Of a DNA stretch of 64,000 nt, positions 33,995 through 43,766 are shown in pieces. The first letter of the stretch is position 1; each line of letters opens with the position of its first letter. The notes beneath the pieces were generated by a model. The model saw only the letters and a list, made by a program, of their open reading frames with translations. It did not search any database and was not told the DNA's origin. Made by a program: the position numbers and the translations under genes. The DNA is taken from contig CAJTQT010000006.1 in assembly GCA_910578325.1 (NCBI GenBank), forward strand, positions 1 through 64,000, read 5' to 3'. Source of the stretch: an uncultured Christensenella sp. Lineage in GTDB: Bacteria; Bacillota; Clostridia; Christensenellales; CAG-917.

Positions 33995-34010
33995 TGTTAC
34001 ACGTGAAACA
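33995..34010. other. parS: parS site 3 (ParB-binding)
   Basis: TGTTACACGTGAAACA, a full match to the parS consensus. Confidence 0.95.
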
Positions 34011-34444
34011 TTTAGCAAAAATTGAAATATTTAAGCGAAAATATCTTTAATAAACAAGTTTAATCGCAAATCATTTAATCACTTAAACCAACCGGCATAC
34101 ATATACTAATATTTGATACAATCGCGTCAAAAGTTGCTCCTATATCCGTAAACAAATAAATATTTAAATTTGATATTCGCATTGTAACAAGCACATTTAT
34201 CAATCGAATAATTTAAATTTGTCGAAAAGTTCCGCAAGATTGACACGACCCTATCTTTATTTAGGCGATTATAGATGACACACACAAGCAAACCTATTTA
34301 ATCGCTTAAAAATAGCACAAATATTACTTGTTTTTTCTAATGATTACTATCGAGTCATTATGAAATTAAATTATAAAGCAAAACAATATAGCAATATGGA
34401 AATCAAGACGCTTATTTTATAGATTACACGGCATTTTACTTGAT

Positions 34445-34528
34445 TTATAATAGAAATCCGCGTTTAACACCTAATCGCAAGCAACAAACACGCTATAATA
34501 TGGATTTATTTATGGATTTCTATTATAA
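34445..34528. repeat. 15-base inverted repeat pair
   Basis: TTATAATAGAAATCC (34445-34459) and its exact complement (34514-34528) flank 54 bases. Each arm contains TATAAT. It could be a large hairpin, a decayed mobile element or facing promoters. Confidence 0.6.
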
Positions 34529-35561
34529 TTATTCCTTTTAAACGCCAATATATAATTTAATCCCATGCAATATGATTTGTTGCAATCAAAAAAGGATTGC
34601 ATCGCTAAATTGCAAACACAACCGTAATAATTCGGATTATTATAATGTAAATTAGACATAATTGCATTAAAGTATTTATCAGAGCATTATCGAAACACTC
34701 GTCAAGCAATTTTGTCTAAACACGAACTCAATTATTGAATAGATTCAAAATTATTTTGCATATCTTTCATTGAAACACAACATATGAAAACAATCAACAA
34801 CTGAATATTTTTTATTTCAAATATATTTCACATAATGTACGGCATTTTTAAAAATATAACATACCGACAATTTAGCACATTACAAAAATCAGACAGCCCA
34901 TATTCAATATGCACAAATCTTTGTTTTGCATAAAATATCTTTTTAAACCAAACACGAAACAAAAAATATATTTGAACCGCAATTTGTTATTTGGTTTACT
35001 TGTTTACTTATTTTTTGACATTGCCAACGCTTTCGTTATTCGCATTTAGCCTGTATTATGTTATGTTTCAATATAGCGTGTCTTTGTTTGAAGCGGCTTT
35101 ATAATCGATATTTCAGATTGTTTTAAAGCCTCTATCCATTGTAAAGCGGATTGCGACGCTGCGTCAAAGCGGCTATAAACAACGCAGCAAACGCATCAAA
35201 GGCCATCTAAGGCTCGGATAAAGCATCTTTATTTTGATTCCTCCTTATGATGCATATCACATATAATGCGGTTTATTGCTTTTGACGATACTTATAACTA
35301 TATATGGCATTACTACGATACACGACATTTAATACGATATATGGCGGACATATCCCACCTTGTTCCGCGCGCCGAATTCCTTCCTATATCATCGCGGAAA
35401 CAACCGTTGCCGTCGCTTTTGAAAGCCGTATATCCGTTTTGCGGAGATTCAGCCAACATCCAAACCCATTGTCGTAATACCGCCCCAAACGCTTCTGGCG
35501 CGATTATGCGCGCTTACAGGGCATTATTTATTGCACAAACGGAATTATCCAGAAAAAGCAC

Positions 35562-35597
35562 TTGCAATTATAGTAATACACTGATATAATTATATCA
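35562..35597 (+). promoter_or_regulatory. gyrB promoter with palindromic -10 region
   Basis: TTGCAA (35562-35567), 17 bases, TATAAT (35585-35590). The -10 box is embedded in a perfect 16-base palindrome TGATATAATTATATCA (35582-35597). The leader is about 55 bases, very AT-rich, and ends with AAGGAGG. Confidence 0.75.
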
Positions 35598-35651
35598 CTT
35601 ATTATGTTGTATATATAATTATTAAGTTATTATATATATTAAGGAGGACAA

Positions 35652-37562
35652 ATGGCGGAAGAAGTTAAACACAGTTATGACGCCGGTGACATTCAGGTTC
35701 TGGAAGGTCTGGATCCTGTCAGAAAACGTCCCGGTATGTATATCGGCTCTACCGACGTGCGCGGACTGCATCATCTCGTAACGGAAGTCGTCGACAACTC
35801 TATCGACGAGGCGCTTGCGGGATACTGTACGCACATCAGCGTAGAGATACTTAACGACGGCGCGATTCGCGTCACAGACAACGGCAGAGGCATTCCCACG
35901 GGCATTATCGCAAAAGAAGGCAAATCCGCGGTGGAAGTGGTTTTGACAAAACTTCACGCGGGCGGAAAGTTCGGAAACGGAGGCTATAAAATTTCGGGCG
36001 GTTTGCACGGCGTAGGCGTATCCTGCGTCAACGCGCTTTCCGAATGGATGGTCGCCGAGGTACGCCAAAACGGAAAACTGCACCGAATCCGCTTTAACAG
36101 AGGCGTTGCGGAGCGTCCTTTATCCGTCGTGGGAGACGCGGAGGATACGGGAACGACGATAACTTTCTATCCCGATTCGGAAATATTCGAAACTCTCGAC
36201 TTCAACTACGACACGATGAAATCGCGTCTTAGGGAACTGGCGTACCTCAACAAAGGGCTTGTCATCGAAATTGCCGACGAGCGCGTAGAACCCGAACGCA
36301 GAGAGGTGTTCTGCTATGAAGGCGGAATCATATCTTTCGTAGAAGAAATGAACAAAACCAAAGAGACTATATTCCCCGAGGTTATATACTTCGATGAGAA
36401 GTATGCCGACAGCGAAATCGAAGTCGCTATGCAGTATAACGACAGTTATTCCGACACGATACTCGCGTTTGCCAACAATATAAACACAGAAGAGGGCGGC
36501 ACCCATCTCGACGGCTTTAAAGCGGCTTTAACAAAGGTGATAAACGAGTACGGCGCAAAGGCGGGCATACTCAAAGGCAACGAAAAACTGAGCGGAGAAG
36601 ACGTTCGCGAAGGTCTTGTCGCGGTTATATCCGTCAAACTTGCAGAGCCGCAGTTCGAAGGACAGACAAAAACCAAACTCGGGAACAGCAGTATGCGTTC
36701 CGCCGTTGCAAAGGGCGTGGCGGAAGGCGTGGGAACTTATCTCGAAGAACACCCCAGAGAGGCAAAGGAACTCGTCCTTAAAACCATAACCGCACAGCGC
36801 GCTCGCGAGGCCGCAAGGCTTGCGAGAGAGAGCGCAAGACGTAAGAGCGCGCTCGAAAGCACGACTCTCCCCGGCAAACTTGCCGACTGCACGGACAAAG
36901 ACCCCAAAAACTGCGAAATATATCTCGTCGAGGGCGACTCGGCAGGCGGAAGCGCAAAGCAGGGCCGTGACAGAAGATTTCAGGCTATTCTGCCTTTGAG
37001 AGGTAAAATCCTCAACGTTGAAAAGGCGACCTTGCACCGTGTGCTCGAAAACAAAGAAATCAAGGCGATGATAACCGCGTTCGGTTGCGGAATAAACGCC
37101 GAATACGACGAAAACAAACTTCGCTACAACCGCATCATCTGTATGACGGACGCGGACGTCGACGGCAGCCATATAAGAATACTTATGCTGACGTTCTTCT
37201 TCCGTTTTATGCGCCCGCTCATAGAGAACGGACACGTGTATATCGCGCTGCCTCCGCTTTACAAGATTTCTAAGGGCAAGCAGGAGTTTTACTTCTACGA
37301 CGACGAGAGCCTCAACAAATACTATGAAGAGAACGGCAGAAAGAGCGGAGATTTGCAGAGATATAAAGGTCTGGGCGAAATGAACCCCGAACAACTCTGG
37401 GAAACCACTATGGATCCGCAGAACCGCACTCTGCTCAAAGTAACTATGACGGACGCAATAGAGGCGGACAGACTGTTCTCCGTGCTTATGGGCGAACAAC
37501 CCGAACTCCGCCGCGAGTTCATCGAGCAGAACGCGACGCTCGTCACAGACCTTGACGTATAA
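35652..37562 (+). CDS. gyrB: DNA gyrase subunit B
   Basis: ATPase subunit of the enzyme that introduces negative supercoils. 636 residues, the short Gram-positive form. The ATP site has EVVDNSIDEALAGY, DNGRGIP and GGLHGVGVSCVNALS; the TOPRIM part has EGDSAGGSAKQGRDR and DADVDGSHI. The start follows a strong AAGGAGG site. It forms an operon with gyrA 14 bases downstream. The plus strand of this operon has more C than G, so gyrBA appears to run against the local replication fork if oriC is at 47.6 kb, as discussed under findings. Confidence 0.98.
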   Translation: MAEEVKHSYDAGDIQVLEGLDPVRKRPGMYIGSTDVRGLHHLVTEVVDNSIDEALAGYCTHISVEILNDGAIRVTDNGRGIPTGIIAKEGKSAVEVVLTKLHAGGKFGNGGYKISGGLHGVGVSCVNALSEWMVAEVRQNGKLHRIRFNRGVAERPLSVVGDAEDTGTTITFYPDSEIFETLDFNYDTMKSRLRELAYLNKGLVIEIADERVEPERREVFCYEGGIISFVEEMNKTKETIFPEVIYFDEKYADSEIEVAMQYNDSYSDTILAFANNINTEEGGTHLDGFKAALTKVINEYGAKAGILKGNEKLSGEDVREGLVAVISVKLAEPQFEGQTKTKLGNSSMRSAVAKGVAEGVGTYLEEHPREAKELVLKTITAQRAREAARLARESARRKSALESTTLPGKLADCTDKDPKNCEIYLVEGDSAGGSAKQGRDRRFQAILPLRGKILNVEKATLHRVLENKEIKAMITAFGCGINAEYDENKLRYNRIICMTDADVDGSHIRILMLTFFFRFMRPLIENGHVYIALPPLYKISKGKQEFYFYDDESLNKYYEENGRKSGDLQRYKGLGEMNPEQLWETTMDPQNRTLLKVTMTDAIEADRLFSVLMGEQPELRREFIEQNATLVTDLDV

Positions 37563-37576
37563 GAGAGGTATAGATT

Positions 37577-40159
37577 ATGGCGAACATAAGAGACGATAAA
37601 AACAACGAATATATACAGCATATTGCCAACTCGACGGTTAAAAACATAGAGATTAACGGCGAACTTAAAAAGTCGTTTATATCCTATGCGATGGCGGTCA
37701 ACGTATCGCGCGCAATTCCCGACGTCCGCGACGGCTTAAAGCCCGTTCACAGGCGAATACTCTACGCTATGAGCGAGTTGGGACTGACTCCCGACAAACC
37801 TTACCGCAAGTGCGCTATGGTTGTCGGCGAAGTGCTTGGTAAATATCACCCTCACGGCGACAGTTCCGTATACGACGCTTTGGTGCGTCTTGCGCAGGAT
37901 TTCTCCATACGCTGTCCGCTGGTAGACGGTCACGGCAACTTCGGTTCCGTCGACGGAGATCCTGCCGCGGCATACAGATATACCGAAGCGAGACTGTCCA
38001 AAATCGCGCTGGAAATGATTCGCGACATAGACAAAAAGACCGTCGACTTTTATCCCAACTTCGACGACACTCGCGAACAGCCCGTTGTCCTGCCTTCAAG
38101 ATTCCCGAACCTGCTCGTAAACGGTTCGGACGGTATTGCGGTCGGTATGGCTACGTCGATTCCGCCGCACAATCTCGGCGAAGTTATCGACGCGACGGTT
38201 GCGCTTCTGCATAATCCGGAAGCGACGGTGGACGAACTTATGGAATTCGTTCCCGCTCCCGACTTCCCCACGGGCGCGCTCGTGCTTGGCAGAGGCTCCA
38301 TTAAACAGGCATACCGCACGGGACGCGGTATGGCGGTATTGCGCGCCAGAGCGGAAATAGAGGAACTTGCAAACGGCAAAAGCCGCATAATCGTCACCGA
38401 GATTCCGTATCAGGTGAACAAAGCGTTGCTCATCGAGAATATCGCAGATCAGGTCAAGGACAAACGCCTCGAAGGCATCGCGGATTTGCGCGAGGAAACC
38501 GACCGTCACGGTATGCGTATCGTCATAGAACTCAAAAAAGACGTCAACGCGCAGGTATTGCTCAACCAACTTTACAAACAGACGGCGATGCAGACGAATT
38601 TCAGTATGATTATGCTCGCGCTCGTAGACGGCGTTCCCCGCGTGCTCAATCTCAAAGAAATTCTCGAATGCTACGTTGCGCACCAAAAGGACGTCATCAT
38701 ACGCCGCACGCGTTTCGATCTCGAAAAAGCGCTTGAAAGACAGCACATTCTGCAAGGTCTGCACATCGCGCTGGAAAACATCGACGCAATTGTCGAACTC
38801 CTCAAAAAATCTCGCGACCGTCAGGACGCTATGGCGAAACTTATGGAATCCTATCTCCTGTCCGAAAGACAGGCGGCGGCGATTCTCGATATGCGCCTGC
38901 AACGTCTGACCGGACTCGAAGTAGAAAAAATCAACGCCGAACTCGCCGAAATAGAAAAACAGGTTGAATATTACAACTTCGTACTTTCAAGCGACGAGGA
39001 AGTCAAATCGATCATCGTTAAAGAACTCACGGCTGTCAAGGCGCAGTTTAACACGCCCAGACGCTCCGAACTTACTTACGACTACGGCGATATCGACATC
39101 GAGGACCTCATCGAACAGGAAGACGTCGTTATTTCTATGACGCACGGCGGATATATCAAGCGTATCCCCGTTGCGGAATACAAAGCCCAGCACCGCGGCG
39201 GCATGGGCGTAACGGGACACAAGGCAAAGGACGAGGACTTCGTTGAAAAGATATTCACGTCCAACACGCACGAACTGCTGATGTTCTTCACAAACCGCGG
39301 AAAAGTGTTTACACTCAAAGCCTATGAGATTCCCGAAGCGAGCAGAAACGCACGCGGTAGAGCGGCGGTCAATCTCCTGCAACTCGAACAGGGCGAAAAG
39401 ATTCAGGCATTCCTCCGAGTTCCGGAAGAAAGAGAGGGCAAGTTCCTGATGCTCGCCACAAAGAAAGGACTTATCAAAAAGACACCGCTGGAAGAATTCG
39501 ATTCTGTCAAGCGCAACGGTAAAATCGCAATCAAGTTCAATGACGACGACGAACTCATCGACGCGCTCATCACCGACGGCAACTGCGAACTCATCGTCGC
39601 TTCCAGCAAGGGAATGAGCATACACTTCCACGAAAGCGGCGTACGCGCTATGGGCAGAACCGCTATGGGCGTCAAGGCAATGAACATTCCCAACGGAGCG
39701 GAACTCGTAGCGTTCACGGCAGTCAACGACGGCGACGAAATCCTTACCGTATCCTCCAACGGCTACGGAAAACGCAGCGACGTAAGCGATTATCCGTTGC
39801 AGGGTAGAGCGGGCAAAGGCGTGCGCGCGGGCGTATTCAACGACCGTACGGGATCGCTTATAAGCCTCAAAGTCATCCCCGCCGACACCGACGTTATGAT
39901 GATAACGGATTCGGGCGTCATAATTCGCGTGGAAGCCGAAGAAATAAGCAAAATCGGCAGAAACACTCAGGGCGTTCGCATTATGAAACTCAAAGGCGAT
40001 AAAACCAAAATCGTTGCAATCGCGCTTACTCCGCACGAAGAGGAGGAGGAAACTTCCGATTCCGAAACCCCGATTGACGAAACTGCGGAATCCTCCGCGG
40101 CTGTCGCAACGGAAACTGCCGTAGCAAACGAAAACGGCACAGAATCAACCGAAGAATAA
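37577..40159 (+). CDS. gyrA: DNA gyrase subunit A
   Basis: DNA-cleaving subunit of gyrase. 860 residues. The catalytic tyrosine is Tyr135 in AAYRYTEARL. The quinolone-resistance region HPHGDSSVYDALVRLAQ has serine at 96 and aspartate at 100, the sensitive residues. The C-terminal beta-pinwheel includes the GyrA box QGRAGKG, and an acidic tail of about 35 residues (EEEEETSDSE...) ends the protein. Ribosome binding site GAGAGG. A terminator follows at 40179. Confidence 0.98.
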   Translation: MANIRDDKNNEYIQHIANSTVKNIEINGELKKSFISYAMAVNVSRAIPDVRDGLKPVHRRILYAMSELGLTPDKPYRKCAMVVGEVLGKYHPHGDSSVYDALVRLAQDFSIRCPLVDGHGNFGSVDGDPAAAYRYTEARLSKIALEMIRDIDKKTVDFYPNFDDTREQPVVLPSRFPNLLVNGSDGIAVGMATSIPPHNLGEVIDATVALLHNPEATVDELMEFVPAPDFPTGALVLGRGSIKQAYRTGRGMAVLRARAEIEELANGKSRIIVTEIPYQVNKALLIENIADQVKDKRLEGIADLREETDRHGMRIVIELKKDVNAQVLLNQLYKQTAMQTNFSMIMLALVDGVPRVLNLKEILECYVAHQKDVIIRRTRFDLEKALERQHILQGLHIALENIDAIVELLKKSRDRQDAMAKLMESYLLSERQAAAILDMRLQRLTGLEVEKINAELAEIEKQVEYYNFVLSSDEEVKSIIVKELTAVKAQFNTPRRSELTYDYGDIDIEDLIEQEDVVISMTHGGYIKRIPVAEYKAQHRGGMGVTGHKAKDEDFVEKIFTSNTHELLMFFTNRGKVFTLKAYEIPEASRNARGRAAVNLLQLEQGEKIQAFLRVPEEREGKFLMLATKKGLIKKTPLEEFDSVKRNGKIAIKFNDDDELIDALITDGNCELIVASSKGMSIHFHESGVRAMGRTAMGVKAMNIPNGAELVAFTAVNDGDEILTVSSNGYGKRSDVSDYPLQGRAGKGVRAGVFNDRTGSLISLKVIPADTDVMMITDSGVIIRVEAEEISKIGRNTQGVRIMKLKGDKTKIVAIALTPHEEEEETSDSETPIDETAESSAAVATETAVANENGTESTEE

Positions 40160-40178
40160 ATTTGTCTTCACAAAACAT

Positions 40179-40214
40179 TATCCGCCGACTTCTGTCGGCG
40201 GATATTTCTTTTTG
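40179..40214 (+). terminator. Terminator after gyrA
   Basis: TATCCGCCGAC, four-base loop, GTCGGCGGATA, then TTTCTTTTT. Confidence 0.93.
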
Positions 40215-40333
40215 CGCTAATCGTTATATTTTATCTCCATTCATCGATTATGACGAGATTGCGGCGAATCACAATTATCGCAAAATCAAGAGTTTAAACG
40301 TCAAATCTTTACAAATAAACATTTTGTTGCGCG

Positions 40334-41059
40334 CTATATCTTCTTAACCGGCGGCAGCGGTTTATTGTTTTCGGTCACCGCTTCGAGAACCGCAGGAAGT
40401 ATCTTTTCATACTTGCTCATTCCCTTTTTAACCACTTCCTCGAAACTGATCGGCGCGCTGTCGTCCGCCTTATCCGAAACTGCTTTTATCGATAACAGCG
40501 GTATTTCGTTACGCTCGCACGCTATGGCAAGCGCGGCAAGTTCCATCTCGCAGATATCGCAGCCGAATTCCTCGGCAAGCCTGCGTTTCTGCGCCGACTC
40601 TGCCACAAACGCGTCGCCGCTTGCAACCGCAACTCTGCGCATAGGCTTTCCTATCGCCGCGAGCGTTCTCGTAACAAGCGCATCGTCGAGGTAAAAATAT
40701 ATGTCGTCTTTGCCCAGATACTGTCCCGCTTTTGTGCCGTCTATCAGCGACGTGTCAAACTGATAATGGCACACTCTGTCGGCTATAACAAGTTCGCCGA
40801 CCTTTATATCGTTTCTCAACGTTCCCACAAACCCGAAATTGAGTATCGCTTCAACGTCAAATAAGTCGACCAACATCTGCGCTGTCAGCGCCGCGTTGAT
40901 TTCTCCGACTCCGCCCGTTGCAAGATACAGCGCGTTTCCGTTTACGTTTATACTGCTTATACGCACGCCGTGGATTACGCTTTCCGCCGTAACGTTGCCG
41001 AGTTTTTCATATATCGGCATCATCTCTTCCGCCAAAGCCGTCACTATTCCTATTCTCAT
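40334..41059 (-). CDS. mtnN: 5'-methylthioadenosine/S-adenosylhomocysteine nucleosidase
   Basis: Cleaves adenine from MTA, SAH and 5'-deoxyadenosine, recycling products of SAM-using reactions. 241 residues. The N-terminal Glu motif MRIGIVTALAEEM is at 1-13, SGDAFV carries part of the purine site, CEMELAALA holds the ribose-binding Met-Glu, and SDKADD contains the catalytic aspartate. I chose the ATG at 41059 for its GGAGGTATAT ribosome binding site and family N-terminus; the longer frame is spurious. Divergent from rsmG, a SAM-dependent methyltransferase that makes SAH. Confidence 0.93.
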   Translation of the reverse strand: MRIGIVTALAEEMMPIYEKLGNVTAESVIHGVRISSINVNGNALYLATGGVGEINAALTAQMLVDLFDVEAILNFGFVGTLRNDIKVGELVIADRVCHYQFDTSLIDGTKAGQYLGKDDIYFYLDDALVTRTLAAIGKPMRRVAVASGDAFVAESAQKRRLAEEFGCDICEMELAALAIACERNEIPLLSIKAVSDKADDSAPISFEEVVKKGMSKYEKILPAVLEAVTENNKPLPPVKKI

Positions 41060-41215
41060 ATATACCTCCGTTTTCACAGCCAGCCGAAATCCCGCCATAA
41101 CGGCGGCGTTCGGTTTTATCCTGTTAGCATCGGTTTTCGTTTCTTGTTGCAACTGCCGTTTAGCACGGAAACCTTTATCTTATAATAACACCGCATTCTA
41201 TAAAATTCAATACGC

Positions 41216-41244
41216 TTGCTTTATCTTGCACAAACTGTTAATAT
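41216..41244 (+). promoter_or_regulatory. rsmG promoter giving a leaderless mRNA
   Basis: TTGCTT (41216-41221), 17 bases, TAATAT (41239-41244), then six bases to the ATG at 41251. No ribosome binding site is present. Confidence 0.7.
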
Positions 41245-41250
41245 AAAAAT

Positions 41251-41937
41251 ATGGATTCTTTTCTTGCGGATTGCATCGGATATATGGGCGTTGAAACCGA
41301 CGCTTCCAAAACGGAAACTCTCGCGCGTTTCCGCGACTGCGTGCTTGAAACAAACAAGAAGTTCAATCTTACCGCGATCACCGACGAAAGAGAATTCTAC
41401 GTCAAACATATAGCGGACTCGCTTGCCGCCGTCAGCGAGATACCTTTCGGCGCAAGACTTTGCGACATCGGCGCAGGCGCGGGCTTTCCGTCGTTTCCGA
41501 TTGCCGTAGCGAGGAGAGACGTTTCGGTAGTCGCTCTCGATTCCACGGCAAAGAAGATGAACTTCCTTAAAGATTGCGCCGCAACTCTCGACGTCGGCAA
41601 TCTCGATACGGTTATAGGCAGAGCGGAGGAACAGAAATCTCTCTTTTCCACGTTCGACGTTGTTACGGCAAGGGCGGTTTCCTCACTCTCCGTTCTTTTG
41701 GAACTGAGTATGCCGCTTTTGAAAGTCGGCGGAAAATTTATAGCATATAAGACCGACGAAAGCGAACTGCCGTCCGCACGCAATGCGCTCGACGCGCTCA
41801 ACGCAAAACACGTCTCGACAAAAAACGTTACGCTCCCAAACGGAGACAGACGCGCAATTCTCGTCTTCGAAAAGACCGATAAAACGCCAGCGCGCTTTCC
41901 GCGCAAGTACGGCGCCATAAAAAACAGTCCGCTTTGA
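41251..41937 (+). CDS. rsmG: 16S rRNA (guanine-N7) methyltransferase RsmG
   Basis: SAM-dependent methyltransferase (GidB) modifying G527 of 16S rRNA; loss gives low-level streptomycin resistance in other bacteria. 228 residues, with the motif I CDIGAGAGFPSFPIAVARRD and KKMNFL downstream, and NLTAITDEREFYVKHIADSL near the N-terminus, all typical. It precedes parA-parB, the usual origin-side order rsmG-parA-parB, though parA has its own promoter. No ribosome binding site; see the leaderless promoter at 41216. Confidence 0.96.
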   Translation: MDSFLADCIGYMGVETDASKTETLARFRDCVLETNKKFNLTAITDEREFYVKHIADSLAAVSEIPFGARLCDIGAGAGFPSFPIAVARRDVSVVALDSTAKKMNFLKDCAATLDVGNLDTVIGRAEEQKSLFSTFDVVTARAVSSLSVLLELSMPLLKVGGKFIAYKTDESELPSARNALDALNAKHVSTKNVTLPNGDRRAILVFEKTDKTPARFPRKYGAIKNSPL

Positions 41938-41986
41938 CTTTTTAAGTCATAATTGCGACAAGAATATAAATTATTTTTATACTTCC

Positions 41987-42015
41987 TTGAAAAAATATCG
42001 GGGGTGTGTTAAACT
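41987..42015 (+). promoter_or_regulatory. parA promoter giving a leaderless mRNA
   Basis: TTGAAA (41987-41992), 17 bases, TAAACT (42010-42015), six bases, ATG at 42022. No ribosome binding site. Confidence 0.65.
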
Positions 42016-42021
42016 CATCGT

Positions 42022-42783
42022 ATGGCAAGAATAATATCGTTTTCAAACCAGAAAGGCGGCGTGGGAAAAACCACGTCCTGCGTAAACCTCGCAACCGCAT
42101 TGGCACTGCGTTCAAAGCGGGTGCTTGTTGTCGACTTCGACGCTCAGTGCAACGCATCGAGCGCGCTCGGCGAATTCGATAAGCAACCGAAAAACTCTGT
42201 GTACGACGTGCTCTGCGACGACCTTCCCGCAAAAGACGCAATAAGAAAATCGGAACTTGAAAACCTTTCTTTTATTCCGTCTTCCTGCGACCTCGCCGGC
42301 GCCGAACTCGAACTTTCGCAGATTGTTATCGGCAGAGAACGCGTTCTGCAAGATAAACTGGCGGAAATAGGCGACGACTTCGATTTCATTTTTATAGACT
42401 GTCCGCCCTCGCTCGGTCTGCTGACCGTCAACGCGCTGACCGCTTCCAATGGCGTGATTATTCCTATTCAAAGCGAATATTACGCATTAGAGGGAATGAG
42501 CCAGATGATGAACACTATCAAACTCGTAAAAAAATTCCTCAATAAGCAATTAGAGGTCGACGGCGTTATACTTACTATGTTCGACAACCGCTCCAAACTG
42601 TCGCGCGGTGTTTACGAAGAAATCATAAAGGTGTTCGGAGATAAAGTTTTCGAAACGAAAATTCCGAGAAATATCCGTCTTGCCGAAGCGCCCAGTTACG
42701 GCAAACCGGTTATGTTGTACGATAAGAAATGCTCCGGCGCGGTCGCGTACAGCGCGCTCGCCGACGAGTTTTTGGCAAAATAG
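42022..42783 (+). CDS. parA: Chromosome partitioning ATPase ParA (Soj)
   Basis: Walker-type ATPase that binds DNA non-specifically and moves ParB-parS complexes. 253 residues with the deviant P-loop KGGVGKTT (11-18), the Walker A' DFDAQCNASS and Walker B FIDCPPSLG. Chromosomal type, without the N-terminal HTH of plasmid type Ia proteins. Operon with parB 15 bases downstream. Its parS sites lie about 8 kb to the left (33535-34010). Confidence 0.96.
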   Translation: MARIISFSNQKGGVGKTTSCVNLATALALRSKRVLVVDFDAQCNASSALGEFDKQPKNSVYDVLCDDLPAKDAIRKSELENLSFIPSSCDLAGAELELSQIVIGRERVLQDKLAEIGDDFDFIFIDCPPSLGLLTVNALTASNGVIIPIQSEYYALEGMSQMMNTIKLVKKFLNKQLEVDGVILTMFDNRSKLSRGVYEEIIKVFGDKVFETKIPRNIRLAEAPSYGKPVMLYDKKCSGAVAYSALADEFLAK

Positions 42784-42798
42784 CAAAGAGGTGAAATT

Positions 42799-43710
42799 AT
42801 GGCAAACAATAAAGGCGGTTTAGGTCAGAGAGGTATGAACGCTCTTTTCAGAGATAATACCGAAAACGTAAAAGTCGATATCGCGGAAGATTTCCCCACT
42901 CAGGAAGTCGATATCCATCTTATTGACAGAAACCCCAATCAGCCGCGTAAATCTTTTGACGAGGACGCTTTGCGTTCTATGGCAGATTCGATATCTATGT
43001 ACGGTGTTCTTCAACCCATTCTGCTTGTTAAAAGCGAGGGCGGAAGATACCTTATAATTGCCGGCGAACGCAGATTCAGAGCAAGTCTCCTCGCTGGGCT
43101 GAAAAAGATTCCCGCAATAGTAAAAAACCTCTCCCAGCAGGAAATTCAGGAAATATCTCTCATAGAAAACCTGCACCGCGAAAACCTCAATGCGATAGAA
43201 GCCGCCGAAGGTATACGCGAACTTATGGAAAACCACGGACTTACACAGGAAGAAGTTGCTGTCCGCATAGGTAAATCGCGTCCGTACGTAACTAATACTT
43301 TGCGACTGCTCCAACTTCCGGAAGAAGTTATGGATCTAGTCAAGTCGGGCAAACTTTCCCCCGGTCACGCGAGGACGATTCTGACGGTTGACAACAAAGA
43401 AAAACTCATCGAGTTTGCAAAACTCGCCTGTGAAGAGGGTATATCCGTCCGCGATCTGGAAAGAATGGTGCAAAACTATTTCTCAAACAACGCACAGCAG
43501 GCGACGGCAAAACGCAAGTCAAAAGAGCCTCTTCCTCTCGAACTCAAAAATTTTGTCAGTGATATGAAACGTCTTTTCGGCACGAAAGTCAATCTCGTGC
43601 GCAACGGAAACAAGGGAAGAATAACTATTGACTACTTCACAAACGACGATTTGGAACGGATTCACGCAATAATGCAACTCTTGCAGATATATTCCAACAA
43701 AAACAACTGA
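42799..43710 (+). CDS. parB: Chromosome partitioning protein ParB (Spo0J)
   Basis: CTP-dependent clamp that loads at parS and spreads. 303 residues. N-terminal CTP-binding domain with the motif GERRFRAS, then the HTH (LTQEEVAVRIGKSRPYVTNTLRLLQLP) and a C-terminal dimerisation region. Ribosome binding site AGAGGTG. No separate promoter was seen, so it is co-transcribed with parA. Confidence 0.96.
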   Translation: MANNKGGLGQRGMNALFRDNTENVKVDIAEDFPTQEVDIHLIDRNPNQPRKSFDEDALRSMADSISMYGVLQPILLVKSEGGRYLIIAGERRFRASLLAGLKKIPAIVKNLSQQEIQEISLIENLHRENLNAIEAAEGIRELMENHGLTQEEVAVRIGKSRPYVTNTLRLLQLPEEVMDLVKSGKLSPGHARTILTVDNKEKLIEFAKLACEEGISVRDLERMVQNYFSNNAQQATAKRKSKEPLPLELKNFVSDMKRLFGTKVNLVRNGNKGRITIDYFTNDDLERIHAIMQLLQIYSNKNN

Positions 43711-43731
43711 TTTCGGCATTCTAACCGATTT

Positions 43732-43762
43732 AAAAGCGTCCCTTTTCGGGACGCTCTTTTAT
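43732..43762. terminator. Terminator between parB and recF
   Basis: AAAAGCGTCCC, loop, GGGACGCT followed by CTTTTATTG; lies between convergent genes and suits both strands. Confidence 0.88.
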
Positions 43763-43766
43763 TGTT

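Larger units (their letters stand above)
32617..35651. other. 3-kb AT-rich gene-free region with parS sites
   Basis: No reading frame here looks like a gene: the open frames are short, lack ribosome binding sites and have odd composition. Visible content: three palindromes of CTACT...AGTAG type (33105-33517), three parS sites (33535-34010), a perfect CAGATA microsatellite (33782-33836), a 15-base inverted repeat (34445-34528) and the gyrB promoter (35562-35597). The rest, especially 34530-35250, is plain AT-rich sequence in which I see no structure. Confidence 0.7.

Noticed and set aside
34021..35600. The 3-kb AT-rich gap as oriC.
   Set aside because: I found no DnaA-box-like sequences here, and the sampled base skew does not change sign between argS-side genes and gyrA.
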